Translations under genes and position numbers: made by a program
Assembly: GCA_003342815.1 (NCBI GenBank)
Contig: PTEX01000310.1
Span: forward strand, 304,070-368,069
Source of the DNA: Eudromia elegans
Lineage: Eukaryota > Chordata > Aves > Tinamiformes > Tinamidae
DNA: 64,000 nucleotides
Direction: 5' to 3'
In this document: in pieces, positions 10,215-21,819 of the stretch
Layout: each line of letters begins with the position of its first letter
Numbering within the stretch: the first letter of the stretch is position 1
The notes under the pieces: generated by a model
What the model was told of the DNA's origin: nothing
The model's database searches: none
Seen by the model: the letters and a program-made list of their open reading frames with translations, nothing else

Positions 10215-10292
10215 CCAATCACCGCGCAGGGCCTGCCCCTCTTGGGCGCGCAAACCAATCATCGCGGCCTCCGGGAAAGAGGCACGACCAAT
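10215..10292 (-). promoter_or_regulatory. Three CCAAT boxes upstream of the AKR1B start
   Basis: CCAAT pentamers read on the plus strand lie at 10215-10219, 10255-10259 and 10288-10292, spaced 40 and 33 bases apart. They are 78 to 155 bases upstream of the start codon. Multiple CCAAT boxes at about 30-40 base spacing in a CpG island are typical NF-Y promoter architecture. Confidence 0.6.
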
Positions 10293-10440
10293 GAGAAGCC
10301 CGCGCGGTTGCCATGGGAGAGCTGGGGTGGAAGGAGCCATCGGCGCGGGGGGGGTGTGGGCGGGCCGCGCGTTCGGCCCATCCGCGAGCGTGCTGGAGCG
10401 CGCGGCAGCCAGGAGCGCCTTGGCGCCGGGAAAGTTGTGA

Positions 10441-11238
10441 GGACGAGCTGGGAAGGGCGGGGGGGGCAGAAAAAAGGCATTTCAGAATAAACATAAATAA
10501 ATACACAGCAAACAGGACTGTGGAAAGAAGCGGCAGGTGCCTGGCAATCTGACGTCGGAAACTTTTCCCTCACTCAGGCACGCGCAGGCGCAGCCCACAT
10601 GGAGGTAAACAGCAGCAATAGCAGCCGTGGCTTTTACATCACAGCTCTCACGGGCCCTGGTGCAGACTAGGAAATAACTGGTGTGTCTGAGAATCTCAGA
10701 TCAGTACATGCCTAGTACCTGTAACAGGACGGTTTTCCAGAGCGGGACGCGGAGGGTGTGAGCTCCGTGACGGGGGCTCTGCAGCACCGATGCTCTTCCC
10801 TGGACACCTCACCTTACCTGTGGAGCCGCTCGCCCCGCTGGCACGCAGCCCGTGGCCCTTCGTTCCCCAGCGAGGGGCTTTATCGGAGGGTGGAGCGTTG
10901 CTGGGCCCTTTCCTATGTGTTTGCGCAGGGCTGGGATCCTGCAACGCCTCCCACACGTGCCACCAGTTGGTGTTCGTGTATCCCGCTTCGGATAAGCGCT
11001 AGGCTCTTGCAACACCTTTCCAAAGGTCATCCCGTTGCTTTCCACATGGGGAGTGCATTGGCGCCAGCAGCACTTTGTCCCTGCGACTTTGCCTCAGTAA
11101 AGCCACCGGTGCCGTGCCGTGAGTCACCAAGCAGGAGCGCGAGGCAGGAGGCAGCGGGCGGGTTGCACCGAGGGCTCCCGCTCGCTGCCCTGTCGCTGTG
11201 GGCTGCTTGGCTGCAGCCCGGGCCGAGCTGAGCACGAG
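10441..11238. other. Upstream spacer, left part
   Basis: Moderately GC-rich sequence upstream of the AKR1B promoter. Several overlapping open frames reflect base composition; none resembles a known protein. Confidence 0.5.
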
Positions 11239-11765
11239 GAATCACAGAGTGGCTGAGGCTGGAAAGGACCTCTAGAGATCATCTAGTCCAACCCCATGCT
11301 CCATAGGGACACCCAGAGCACGGGGCACAGGGTGGCATCCAGGTGGATCTGGAAGATCTCCAGAGAAGGAGACTCCACAACCTCTCTGGGCAGCCTCTGC
11401 CAGGGCTCTGTCACCCTCACAGGAAAGAAGTTCTTCCTCATGTGGACATGGAGCTGCCTGTGTTTCAGTTTGTACTTATTACCCCTTGTCCTGTGACTGG
11501 CCACCACTGAGAAGACATCCTCTTTGCATTGTCCCCTCAAGTATTTGTACATATTGATCAGATCCCCTCTCAGTCTTCTCCAGACTAAACAGGCCCAGCT
11601 CGCATAGTCTTTCCTCATACAATAGATGCTCCAGTCCCTTAATCATCTTCATTGCTCTGTGCTGGACCCTCTCTAGCAGCTCCACGTCCCTCTTGTGGCG
11701 GGGAGGCCAGAACTGCACTCAGTACTCCAGGTGTGGCCTCACCAGGGCTGAGGAGAGGAAGAGGG
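11239..11765 (-). mobile_element. CR1 LINE 3' fragment
   Basis: On the minus strand this encodes the tail of the CR1 ORF2 protein in two frames. One reads [20 protein letters not shown] and LGLFSLEK; the next reads [14 protein letters not shown] and RLPREVVESPSLEIF. The non-LTR element ends with the CR1 motif that reads GATCATCTAGTCCAACCCC on the plus strand and a CACAGAATC-type tail. It is 5'-truncated, frameshifted and inactive. Confidence 0.9.
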
Positions 11766-13380
11766 GAGTAGAAGGGCTGAGCCCTTTGGGTGCAGCGTGG
11801 TACGGGGCGTCCTCATCACTGTGATCGTGCCCAGGGATCATGCCCCCTACCCTGAGTTTGTGACCCTGATAAAGCAGACAGCCAGGGAAAGCTTAGCATG
11901 GGCTTACAGGGAAAGAAGTGGTTTCTTTTCACTTAGGCAGATGTAAGTCACATTCACTCTTTACATACTGTGAAATGAAGCAGCAGGGGAGTGCAACTTA
12001 CTGAAGCTCAGAGAGGGCATGTGTGACAAAGCTGAGAAGCAAAATTACTTCCCTAGGACTTTCAGGATCTAAATGGGGCCATCCTTCAGGTGAATTCTAG
12101 AACTTCCTGGTTTTTCTGTTTCCTTTTACCTCTTCCCATGTTTTTAGCCAACCTGGAGGCAAACACAGATATACACTTGGTCTTGCTTTTTATCAATCGA
12201 TGCCTTTGTAAATGAGGGTCTCACAATGCGGAGGAAGGCGTGTGAAAAAAAGATGTCCTTTAGCTACATGACCATGAGGGATGTCACGTACAACTAGTGT
12301 GGTGAACACGTTCTTGTGCACAGGATAGCACGGGATGCAGACGGGAGCACGGGAGTCTGTACTTCAACGTTTGCACACACGGGGGCAGAATGAAGCTTGT
12401 GTGGGACAACTGCCTTTGAATTTCCTCAGTTCTCTCTTACTGGATTGCATACTGTATTCTCTAGATTTTATAACAGTGAGAAGGCAAAAACCTCTCTTCC
12501 TTTGCCTCTTTTTAGAGAAAGGGATCAGTAAAAAAAAAAGAAGTGGCTTAGTCTAAGTAAAGAAAAAATAGGTATACGGTTGTCCTATTAGAGGCTCAAG
12601 GGTACAATCTGAGGTTTGAAGAGAAAATTAGGAATTACTGCCTGGTGAGTTATTTTGTGACAGAACACACAGGAAAAAAAAAAAAAGAAATAAAAAGAAA
12701 AAAAAAAAAGAATTCCTTTTCTCTGCTGTCTTTTTAAATGACATATGTGAGATTGTCCTTCCTGCCTGAGCTCACCACCCTATCTGAAAGCTGTTCCATA
12801 GCTGGCACCTTTATGAACTCTGTGTGTGGAAGGGAGATCAAGTCCCTTTTCTACCTCCTGCTCAGGGGGCACTCGTATCCAGGACTCAGAGGAGCTGTAT
12901 TGACGACGGCCGGTAGCCCTCCGACGTGCAGCGCCAGCTGCTTTGGCCGCAGCAGTCAGCGGGCGCCGTGGGCCGCCTGCAGCCCCCAGAGAGCCGTGGA
13001 CCCTGCGTGGGATGGGGCTGCTGACTTTGCATTTGCAGACGGAGGCGGCCTCCCTGGCACGTTTGCCACTGGGTATTAGGGACCACAGCACGCCTTCTAA
13101 AGGCCTGCCAGCAACGCCAGCTTTCTCTTGATGCATCTGGTCTAATGCCCAACTCTGTCTGGCCTATTTGGGGTATCACTCCGGTGTCCTCAGAGCGGCT
13201 GGGTGCTGGGATTTGAGGAGCATGTGTGTTTTTTTGTGCTCATCCCCAGAGAGTTGGCTGCAGATCGTGGTGCGGCCGTGCCCGTGGCGCTGGCACGGAA
13301 GGAGACAGGAAATCCCACAGCAGCTGCATCCAGGCCTTGGCTCCAGCATGCTGCTGGAATTTGGGGGAAAGCACCAAGGG

Positions 13381-13412
<32 letters not shown>
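13381..13412. repeat. Poly-A tract of 32 bases
   Basis: Thirty-two uninterrupted A follow a roughly 500-base GC-rich segment. No AATAAA signal lies just before it and no target-site duplication was recognised, so a retrocopy origin is only a possibility. Confidence 0.95.
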
Positions 13413-13416
<4 letters not shown>

Positions 13417-16400
13417 AGAAAAGTAAGAAATAACCTTTTCCTGAGCACTTCTTGCTCCACAAAGTTTAACCTGCCGGGCTGAAGCTGACTGAACAGGTGC
13501 TGGGTATCATTCCAGGCTAAGAAAGCAGGGCTGGTTAAAATGCTTTCTGGCATCGCTTATGTTCCTGCCCAGTCCCTATGCGTGACCCTCTGGGGAGAGA
13601 CGACAGTCACGGCCTCATGTTGCCACAGCACTGGGCAAGCGGGACGCTCCGGGGGATTTATTTCTGGCTCCTGCCTTGGGAATGGCTGGCAGGGGGCCCT
13701 GGGCAGCGGGAGGCCATGAAGCGCCTGTGCCGGTGACGCGTGGAGAAAACGAGGGGAGCTGAGGCCAAGGAGGGTGATGGAGAGAGAGGAGTCTGGGCTG
13801 AAAACTGAGCCTGGGAAAGGGCAGGAAGGGTGTTTCCCTACACGTTGTTTCTCCATACCTGACCCAGTAATTAAAAGTTTATGCTAATGGCGACAAATTA
13901 AATTAAGTGAAATTCCCTCAGTGGAGACTGTTTTGCCCATGACAGCTCCCGAGGCTGCTGTAGGCAGCCTGGCTTCAAGGCTGTAGTAACTACTATTATT
14001 GCACAGCAGGGAAATCCCTCCAACACGAGCCTGGCCCTGAGCTGAGGAGGAAGCTTTCAGCTTAGCAGAACCGCAGCAGGTTACAGTAGCAAGAGTTAGA
14101 TCAAATGGGGCAGTTTGGTGACAAAAAAAAAAAGAGGTGCAACTTGCCAACCAGGGGATAGTGGACAGCACACAAGACAGGAACAGGAGAGTTGGGAGAA
14201 CGGTGCCAAGCAGCAGGGAGCAGCTCCATAGCAGGCTCTGGAGGAGGTGTGGGCTGCCCATACAGGCAAAGCAAGGCATGCCCATAGTGATGCCAAGATA
14301 CAGTTGCATGTTCTCCCAAGGCTTGTCTATGCAAACATTCCTCGCTGCTTAGAAAAGGTTTCATTTTGTCAATGCAAATACCTTTTTTTGGAAATGTATC
14401 AGTTGAAGTATGTTCTATTTTGATTTAGCTTACATCTGTTCCTTACTCACCTTAGTTGAACGGTAGAAAGCACACCACAGGAAAATAACATGTATCCTCC
14501 CACAGAGTTAGCATTTAACAGCTATTTAACAGCATTAGTTTTTGAACTGGTTTAATTAAACTGCAACTTCCTTGCACAAGCCAGGACTGGTTCTTGCGGA
14601 AGCAGAAGCATGTCAGTATCTTTCTGTGTCCTCTCACAAACCCGTAAAAAGAAAACTTTTGATCATAGACAGGAGTATTGGGCTAATGTCAGACTAACAA
14701 ATACCTCAGCTTAATTTTCTCCAGAGTAAAATCCTGCCCTGTGAAATGAGCACCAGAGTACCAAAGCATCAGCAAACATCATACCTTTCTCAGTTGTTTC
14801 TGTTGAAGAGGGGACTTTATAATGAGGGGATATGCAACTTAATTAGGAAGGTCACTATGGACAGCCTCAAAACACAGCTGGTCTACAAATGGAAAAATTG
14901 CTCATGCCAGACATACATTCCTGTTTAGAGTCTGTTGGTAGGCATGGTTATCAAAGGAACAGGAGTTTTCTCTTGTGCATGCAGACTGTAGGCTTTCCAA
15001 AGCTCATCACTGTTGGAAAAATAAAAATCTGCTCTTTTTCATAATAAGCAGAGGCTCTTGTCCTGGCCGAAAAATATTTTTATGCTCTGGTAACAAGTTT
15101 TGGCTATCAGCTGTGTATAGTTTTGGCAAAAAAAAAAGGGGGGGGCGGTGCTTTAATGCCATGAGAGCAAAGGATGGTAGATGCTTTCCACTTGTGAAAC
15201 ACAAAAGCTGAGTTGATTTCAGCTCAGTAACTTACTTGGGAGACTGCAGATACAGGAACTTGCAAACAGAAAAATAATAGCAGCAGTACTTAAATAAGTA
15301 CTTGACCAATTCAGAGTGACAAATATTGGATAGGGTGTAGTGTCTCTGGGAGGTAGAAAGGTTTAAGTGTCATTTTTCCTAATATACAGGAGATTCTGAA
15401 TTACAGGCAAAATGCCACTTTTTATTTTTCTATGAGTAACTAGGTCTAATAGGCCATAGCAATAGGCGAATTCTTAATCATGAAAGCAATGGAAGTCATA
15501 CTCAGAGAGATTTAAATGAATAGATTTTCATGCAAGCAGAACAGTTATGAAATGAAAATTAGTTCTGGGAAGTTGGATATGCCAGCTCCCCATCCATGCA
15601 TCATTTATTTCTCTTGACTGTGAGCTCACTCATGCTCCTTTCTCATTAAAGAAATGAAGGGGAAAATAAATGAATTTACTTACGACATATAGCTATTTAT
15701 ATAAGGCCTTTACTTCTAGAGTAGCCTAGGAAAGAATCGGAAGGGAGGTTTGATGTCCTTGCTTTCGTAAGTCAGGAGCGACCCCACAGCACTGTGAGCA
15801 GTTGCATCAATGCAGAACGCGGTGACTCAGGCCCACTGTTAATATTCAGTCGGGACACACGGGACAGAATTTTTATACAGGAAACTCTTTTTTTACTGTT
15901 TTCAAGACCAGACTAAACATCCAGACTAAACATCAGTCAGGCTTGTTTTGTAAACTGGCATGGTGCAAGAAAGCAATGTATCATGGAAAGAAACTAGTAG
16001 TTCAGGACAAATTTTTGTGATTTTTTGTGGGAGAGAACAAGCCTAACACATAACCACCACTGCACACACTGATATCATGGTTAACCCAGTGTTCCCTTTT
16101 CATAGTGACACTGAGGTTAAAAAAAACTTCTGAGCATTTTTCTTCAGGATGAAACATTACTTTGTAATAGATACCAGTGCAAGAAACAAATACCTCTGTT
16201 GTGTATTACTTGTTTTCACCATTCTGTGCAGTAACTGAAGTTTCTGTTTTTGTTTTTGGGTTTTTTTTACTCTCTTGGTTATATTTGCTCAAATTCTTAC
16301 CCTGTCAACATGCTCTAACATCAGGACGACCTAGGCTGATGGTTTAAACTACTACCAGGTTTTAACTAAACTATCACGTCCTGACTAGACTCGGCCCTGC

Positions 16401-17434
16401 TGTTTCCTTTTTTCAGAGCAGCAGCTTTTAAACTCTCACTTACCAGACAGTTTCTGACTGATGTCTGATATCTGGAGCAATTTGCTCATCACGGAAACAA
16501 AATTAAAAAGCAGACTCCTCATATCACTTTCATTGCTTTTGACACTGCTGCAGTAAGTTAGGTTGTACAATGTTTCGACTAGAAAACTGTGAAATATGCT
16601 GAACTAAATATTTAAAAGCAAACGTTGCAAATGTTTCAAATGTCTTGCTCTAGAAGTGAGATAGCTGTTGGCATCCAGAACAGCTTCTTTCAGAGCTTTT
16701 TGAGGGCCCTGTTATTGCGGGGTGGATGCCAGCACATCCGTGCTTTGGCACACAAAAGCCAAGTGCCAGGCTAGCGTGGAGCCAAGGGGGATTTGTTGTG
16801 GTCCCTTGGCTTTCTGAATCAGTTTGAATAATCCGACCCTTCTTTGAGAAAATATATGCAGTTTATCTAAGCGTATAGGATGTGCTTTGGAGAAAACCAA
16901 CTTGGTTGAAAAGTGTTTAAATTTATGTCATTAAATTCAAATTCTTTCCTTCGCAGCGCTCGGTTCAGCATACCTCACTGTACCATCCAGGCACCTATTA
17001 CAATAAGGAGTCTATTTTAAGACGTCTTAGGGCTGTCTTCCTTTTGTAATGTTTTTGAGAGCATAGGGAAGGCAGGTTTTGTCCCATTTTGTATGTTCAT
17101 CCCACTTTGTATGTTTCCTACTTGAGATATGCAGAAGTAGTTTTTAAGCAAAGATTTCAAATGAATACACAGATGTCATATTGTTTTTCTTCAGAAAAAA
17201 AAATATTTCAGAATGTATCCTGAGACTTCCTTCATTCCTCACAGCAAAACCAATTAACACTTCAGAATAATGTTACCAGTACCTAACAACAGGGAGCAGA
17301 TAAAAAATTCAGTTCCCAGACTCGGTTTTGAAATGTGATGCCCCACATAAAAGCTTCCTTCCATCTGCTTTGCATATGATGAAATGAATGTTTCTATGTA
17401 TTTTTCTTCCTTCTCAGTCTCTCACTCAGGATTC

Positions 17435-17455
17435 AAAAAAAAAAAAAAAAAAAAA
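17435..17455. repeat. Poly-A tract of 21 bases
   Basis: A simple A-run with no neighbouring element recognised. Confidence 0.95.
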
Positions 17456-20400
17456 GACCTCCTTACTTCACTTTACAGACTAGAGCTATTATTCTGGTGA
17501 CAAATGTAAGTTTACTCTAAGCACTCTTATTTTGTTTGAATAAACTTTTCTGCCCAAGTCACATAATCACATTTAAAAAAAAAAGTAAAATATTTGTTTT
17601 TACATGAGGAGAACTCACTCAGATGCCTGGAGTTATGTCCCGCCTCCATACCCAAACAGGACCTTACTGTGTTTACACCTTAAAGTCTCATTTCCTAAAG
17701 CAATATTGCTCTCATGCAAACAGAAGATGAGAGATCCTGTGCTGAGGAGCCTAAATTTGGATTTAGTGACTAATTGGTGTGCTAGGTATGCCTCGCTGCT
17801 CTGGCAGGTGCTTCCCTGAATTTAGGTAATAACAGGTTTGGTTTAAGACATGGTTATGGGATATGTTGGCAAATGGGGGTAGGTGCATGATGAAAAGCTG
17901 CTGACGCATAGACAGGCTTGAGCCAAGACAATGCTGAGATTTACTTGTCTGATTAACGCAAGGTGCAGAGAGTGGCTGCAACAGAAAGACAGAAGTGGAG
18001 GCTGAGACCTGGTGAGAAAGCAGAAGTTAGAGCTGTGTGAAGGACTTTGGGCCAACAGGACTCAGCTACAATGTGTGTGTCTGTGGCATCAAGGACAAGA
18101 GAAACTGCTTCCTCTACATGAATTCATGTAAGTTTCTGTGGCACTAGGCTAAACAAGTGGGTTTAAAATGGGTGAAAATGTGATATTTTGGGGACTGCAG
18201 TGTTTCTGGGATGGAAAGAACTGAAGATGGCTGGGAAATGAATAAATAAAGGAGTCATTTAAACCAATATAACTGAGTGGGCAGAGGTATATAAAAAAAA
18301 TATGCAAGGAGAGTGGAAGTGTGGACAGCACACGTGTGGTGTCCCATGCACTGGTGTGGTCTCCCATGCTGGTAGCACTGTCCTGCTAATAGGAAAGTTA
18401 ACACACGCTGTGGGCTGCCCATGCCCATTCCTGTGAGATACGAAGCTTGCATTTACGTCTTGCAAGAAGAGGCAGCCAGTGTTCTCGGAGGCTAATGGCC
18501 AAGGAGATGAATTTAGTAAGAGTAGATTTTATGATGTAGCAGTTGTCAATATAGGAGGAGCTTTTTAAGAAATATGGGTCTATTTAGCTCTCTGCATACA
18601 ATGTTTTATAGTCACAGATCTCTCAGTGCATATTAGCCCTGAATGGAAGCAGGCCAGCTGTGCAGAAGTGAATCATCGCAGAAATGTGAAACGACAATAG
18701 CATGAATAAAAGGCAAAAGACAGATCTAAAATATCTGTGGAGAGAAAACGTGAAGTAGTAAAAATGGCCTGAAAGTGCTAGAATCAAATAAGGAGTGAGG
18801 ATTCCTTCTGGGCAGCAGAGAGCATGGGCCAGGTGCTGGCAGCAAGTGAAGGTGAAAGTTTTACAATAGTAAAGAACAGAGAGAATTTGGGTTTCAGAGT
18901 TACTGAAGAATATGGGGATTTGATTACAGAAGCCTCTTTTGAAGTTCAAATTATGAAGACAGTTCATATATGAAATGATGTTAACTAATGAGCTCAGTGT
19001 GTTCTGGAAATTACTATGGGTAGGTCTGCAGTGCATTTTGGCAAATACCCAATAGAGCTGTGAGCAAAGCAGCTATTTGGAGAACAGATACCATGGGCCC
19101 AGAGGACAATCGCTGGAGAATGCCCCACTTGCCACAGTTTTCATCAGTCATTTATCTGCTTTTCTTCCCTCTAGATCTGTTGTCTTCTGTTTCTGCCTTG
19201 CTCCAGACCTTGCTTTGTTTTGATGCAGTTGAGCCAGAGCTTCAGCGGAAGCTTCTGTGTCAAAGAAAAAGCTTCCTGAGTTGCTTCTGCCATAAACGTC
19301 CCAGCTAAATGCATCTGTTACAGCCTGGAAAGGTTCCAGATCGGAGGCTCTGAAAAACACAGCCCAGCTGTTGTAGAAGATGAACGCTGCTAAATGAGTA
19401 TGGCCATCTGGAAGAAGAGTAACAAACAGTGATGTGGCTTGGACTCTTTGGTCCTTGTGCAGCTTGAAATCTGAATCACAGTCACTTGGTTGTTTTTGCC
19501 AAAGTTAATGAAATCATCTTCTTAAAAGACTAACGGTGACAAGAAATCTGTGTATAATGGCCATGGAAGTCCTGGCTTGTGGCACAGGTTGCTGTCTAGT
19601 GATTGGTGGTTATGACTGCATAAGGGCATACAATTTATCTTTCTGTTATTTGTATTCTTAGTGACTAAGTACAGCCCACACATGGTGTTCAGGCTCTTGA
19701 ATATCTATTATTCTTTCCATCTCTAGTGTGTTTGGTCTTCTTCCTCCCAAAAGTAATTCATCAGTCTCCCTGCGATGCCTCCATAACTAAAAATCTGTAT
19801 CACTACTAAGTTCATACAAGAAGAGAGAGGCTTGATCTAGCTAGGGAAATGGTGATTGCAGGTATACGCTCACGCAGTGTGATGTTGGAGCATTTCTGTT
19901 TACCAATTGCAGCTGATGGGTGGGGAAATAAAACTGTACGGACATGGTGAACTCAGGGAACCACTTTGATTTTGTAGATGGACCGCTCTCTAACGTAGGC
20001 TTTGGCTTAGACAAAGTTGAGGGAGAAGAAGGTAGTAGTCAAAGTTAGTGGGGGTTATGTATGGTTATGGTTTATATGAATTATACGTGTCAGTGCAACT
20101 CATATCCAACGGAAATATTTTGCAAAAGCAGTAATTTTTTTTTCTATGTAGTACACTTAAGATCAAGGGCTGATACTTAAAAAATAATCTTTTAACCTCT
20201 CTATTTGCCCCGAATTTTCTTACAGCTCGTCTTTTACTTATCATAATCTGAATCCCTTGACATGTATTTTCACATTCTCCAGCTATAGTGTATTAAAAAA
20301 TGAAAAATCTCCTCTTTCCTTTGTAAAGAAGGTAGTAAGAGAATGTGGTATGCCTTCAACTTGTGGCACTTGTCACTTTAAATTATGATTGTTCAAGGGC

Positions 20401-21637
20401 AAGTATTTAGAGAAAAAAATATGTATCTGGTTATTCATGGAAAATGTGGTGTGCTATTTTAAAATGAAATGCGATCCATTGCAACAGAGGCAATAAAAGA
20501 CATCACCTTCCCATACACACCAGTTTTGACCATTTTTTGCCAGAGCTGTCCAGTCCACTTGCTTTTGATTATATTGGAGCAGAATTACAGCTTGTGGGCA
20601 CCAGAATAGCTACGATTATTTGTAGGCTCCCAGACGAATCTAGTGATTTCATCCTGAGTAATGAGCTTGTGGACCTTTGGCGGAGCCAGCCTTACCAAAA
20701 CCGAAAGGCCCTAAAACCAAAAGAAAATTTCAGCTCCGCCTGGGGAAAACCCCATCTGTCTGTGCCCTGCTTCCTCTCTCCTGGGAAGGAGCAAGACACC
20801 CTTAGATGTGAGCCGGGGCCATTTCCCACTCTCCTTCTCCTGGAGAAGGTTCAGGGCAGGAGAGGAGGGGGCAGGAAGGGCCTTTGTTTGGGCAGTGCCT
20901 GGCTCGCGCAGTGGTGGGAGCAGAGAAGACGCTGTGGAGAAGCTGATGGTGCAGATGTGGATGGAGGTCCACGGCAATGGCGGGTTTGCCGGTGCAGGGC
21001 CCACGCTGCACACGGAGGGACGGGAGGTTTCTGGCAGGAGCGGCAGGCTCGGCCATGCCTGGTGGTGTCTCTGAGGTATCAGTGCGACCTGCCGAGCCCC
21101 TTGGCAGGAGAAGCCCATCACGGTGGTCTTTGTTTTGGCAGAGCAAGCGTGAGCTTGGAAAACTGAGCATGGAGTGAAGCAGCATCCCCGCTTTCACCCT
21201 TTAAGGGAAAAAACCAAGTTGCTCCTCCAAGGCTGAACGTGTAACAGGGCACTGCTCGCACGGGCTGGGAGCAGAGGGTGGTCAAAACCGCCGGCCAGAG
21301 CAGGAGCCAAGGAGGCCGCGGGAGGCACCTCTAGGGCAGTGGGGTGGCAGGGCCCTGCACCCTCCCGTGGCACCAGGGCCGGGGGCCCGAGGCAAACACG
21401 CAGCCCCACGCATCAGGGAGCCCCTGGCCACCCCCGCTCTCCCTCCCAACGCCCCATAAGCGCCTTCAGACCGCGGGCGGAGCGGAGGGGGCCGCGGGAC
21501 GCACGCTGCACCCCCGTCTGCGGCCCCATGGCGGGGCGACCCCCCCACTCCCCTGTCCCCGGCTCCCCTCCCCCGCTCCCGCCTCGCGCATCGGCCAACG
21601 GCCGCCCCCTCGTGGCCCCGCCCCCAGGCGCGGTCTC

Positions 21638-21676
21638 ATTGGCTTGGAGCCGCGCCCGTCTGCCGGGTCAGCCAAT
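21638..21676 (+). promoter_or_regulatory. Pair of opposed CCAAT boxes before BPGM exon 1
   Basis: ATTGG lies at 21638-21642 and CCAAT at 21672-21676, 34 bases apart. Both are next to GC boxes. They sit about 145-180 bases before the exon 1 donor, consistent with a start site near 21700-21740. Confidence 0.55.
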
Positions 21677-21709
21677 GGGAGGCGCCCGCTTTGCTGCCAC
21701 AGCGTCGCG

Positions 21710-21819
21710 GAGGCACCGAGGGCCCCCGGTACCGGGTCTGCACCGGGTGAGGGGAGCGGCGTGCGGGGCTGCTCCGCTCCGGGTTCTGCCGCTCCCGCGT
21801 CTCCAGCGCGGCTCAGCGG
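21710..21819 (+). other. BPGM: BPGM non-coding exon 1 (5' end approximate)
   Basis: A consensus donor GTAAGG begins at 21820 just after GCTCAGCG within the CpG island. Human BPGM also starts with a non-coding exon. The 5' border is a guess from the CCAAT boxes; the 3' border rests on the donor. Confidence 0.5.

Larger units (their letters stand above)
9540..10440 (-). promoter_or_regulatory. CpG island and promoter of the complete AKR1B gene
   Basis: This stretch is very GC-rich with dense CpG and spans exon 2, intron 1, exon 1 and about 300 bases upstream. No TATA box is seen near the start. Borders are by eye. It suggests broad or housekeeping expression for this copy. Confidence 0.75.
11766..21280. 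other. Intergenic spacer between AKR1B and BPGM
   Basis: No gene is supported in about 9.5 kb. It contains A-rich tracts at 12673-12710, 13381-13412 and 17435-17455, a locally GC-rich island around 12890-13350, and another GC-rich stretch from 20780. Two divergent genes flank it, so enhancers shared between them are possible but not visible. Confidence 0.6.

Noticed and set aside
9969..10573. Several 90-173 codon frames in the AKR1B promoter
   Set aside because: CpG-island composition gives few stops; Arg/Pro/Ala-rich products with no motif.
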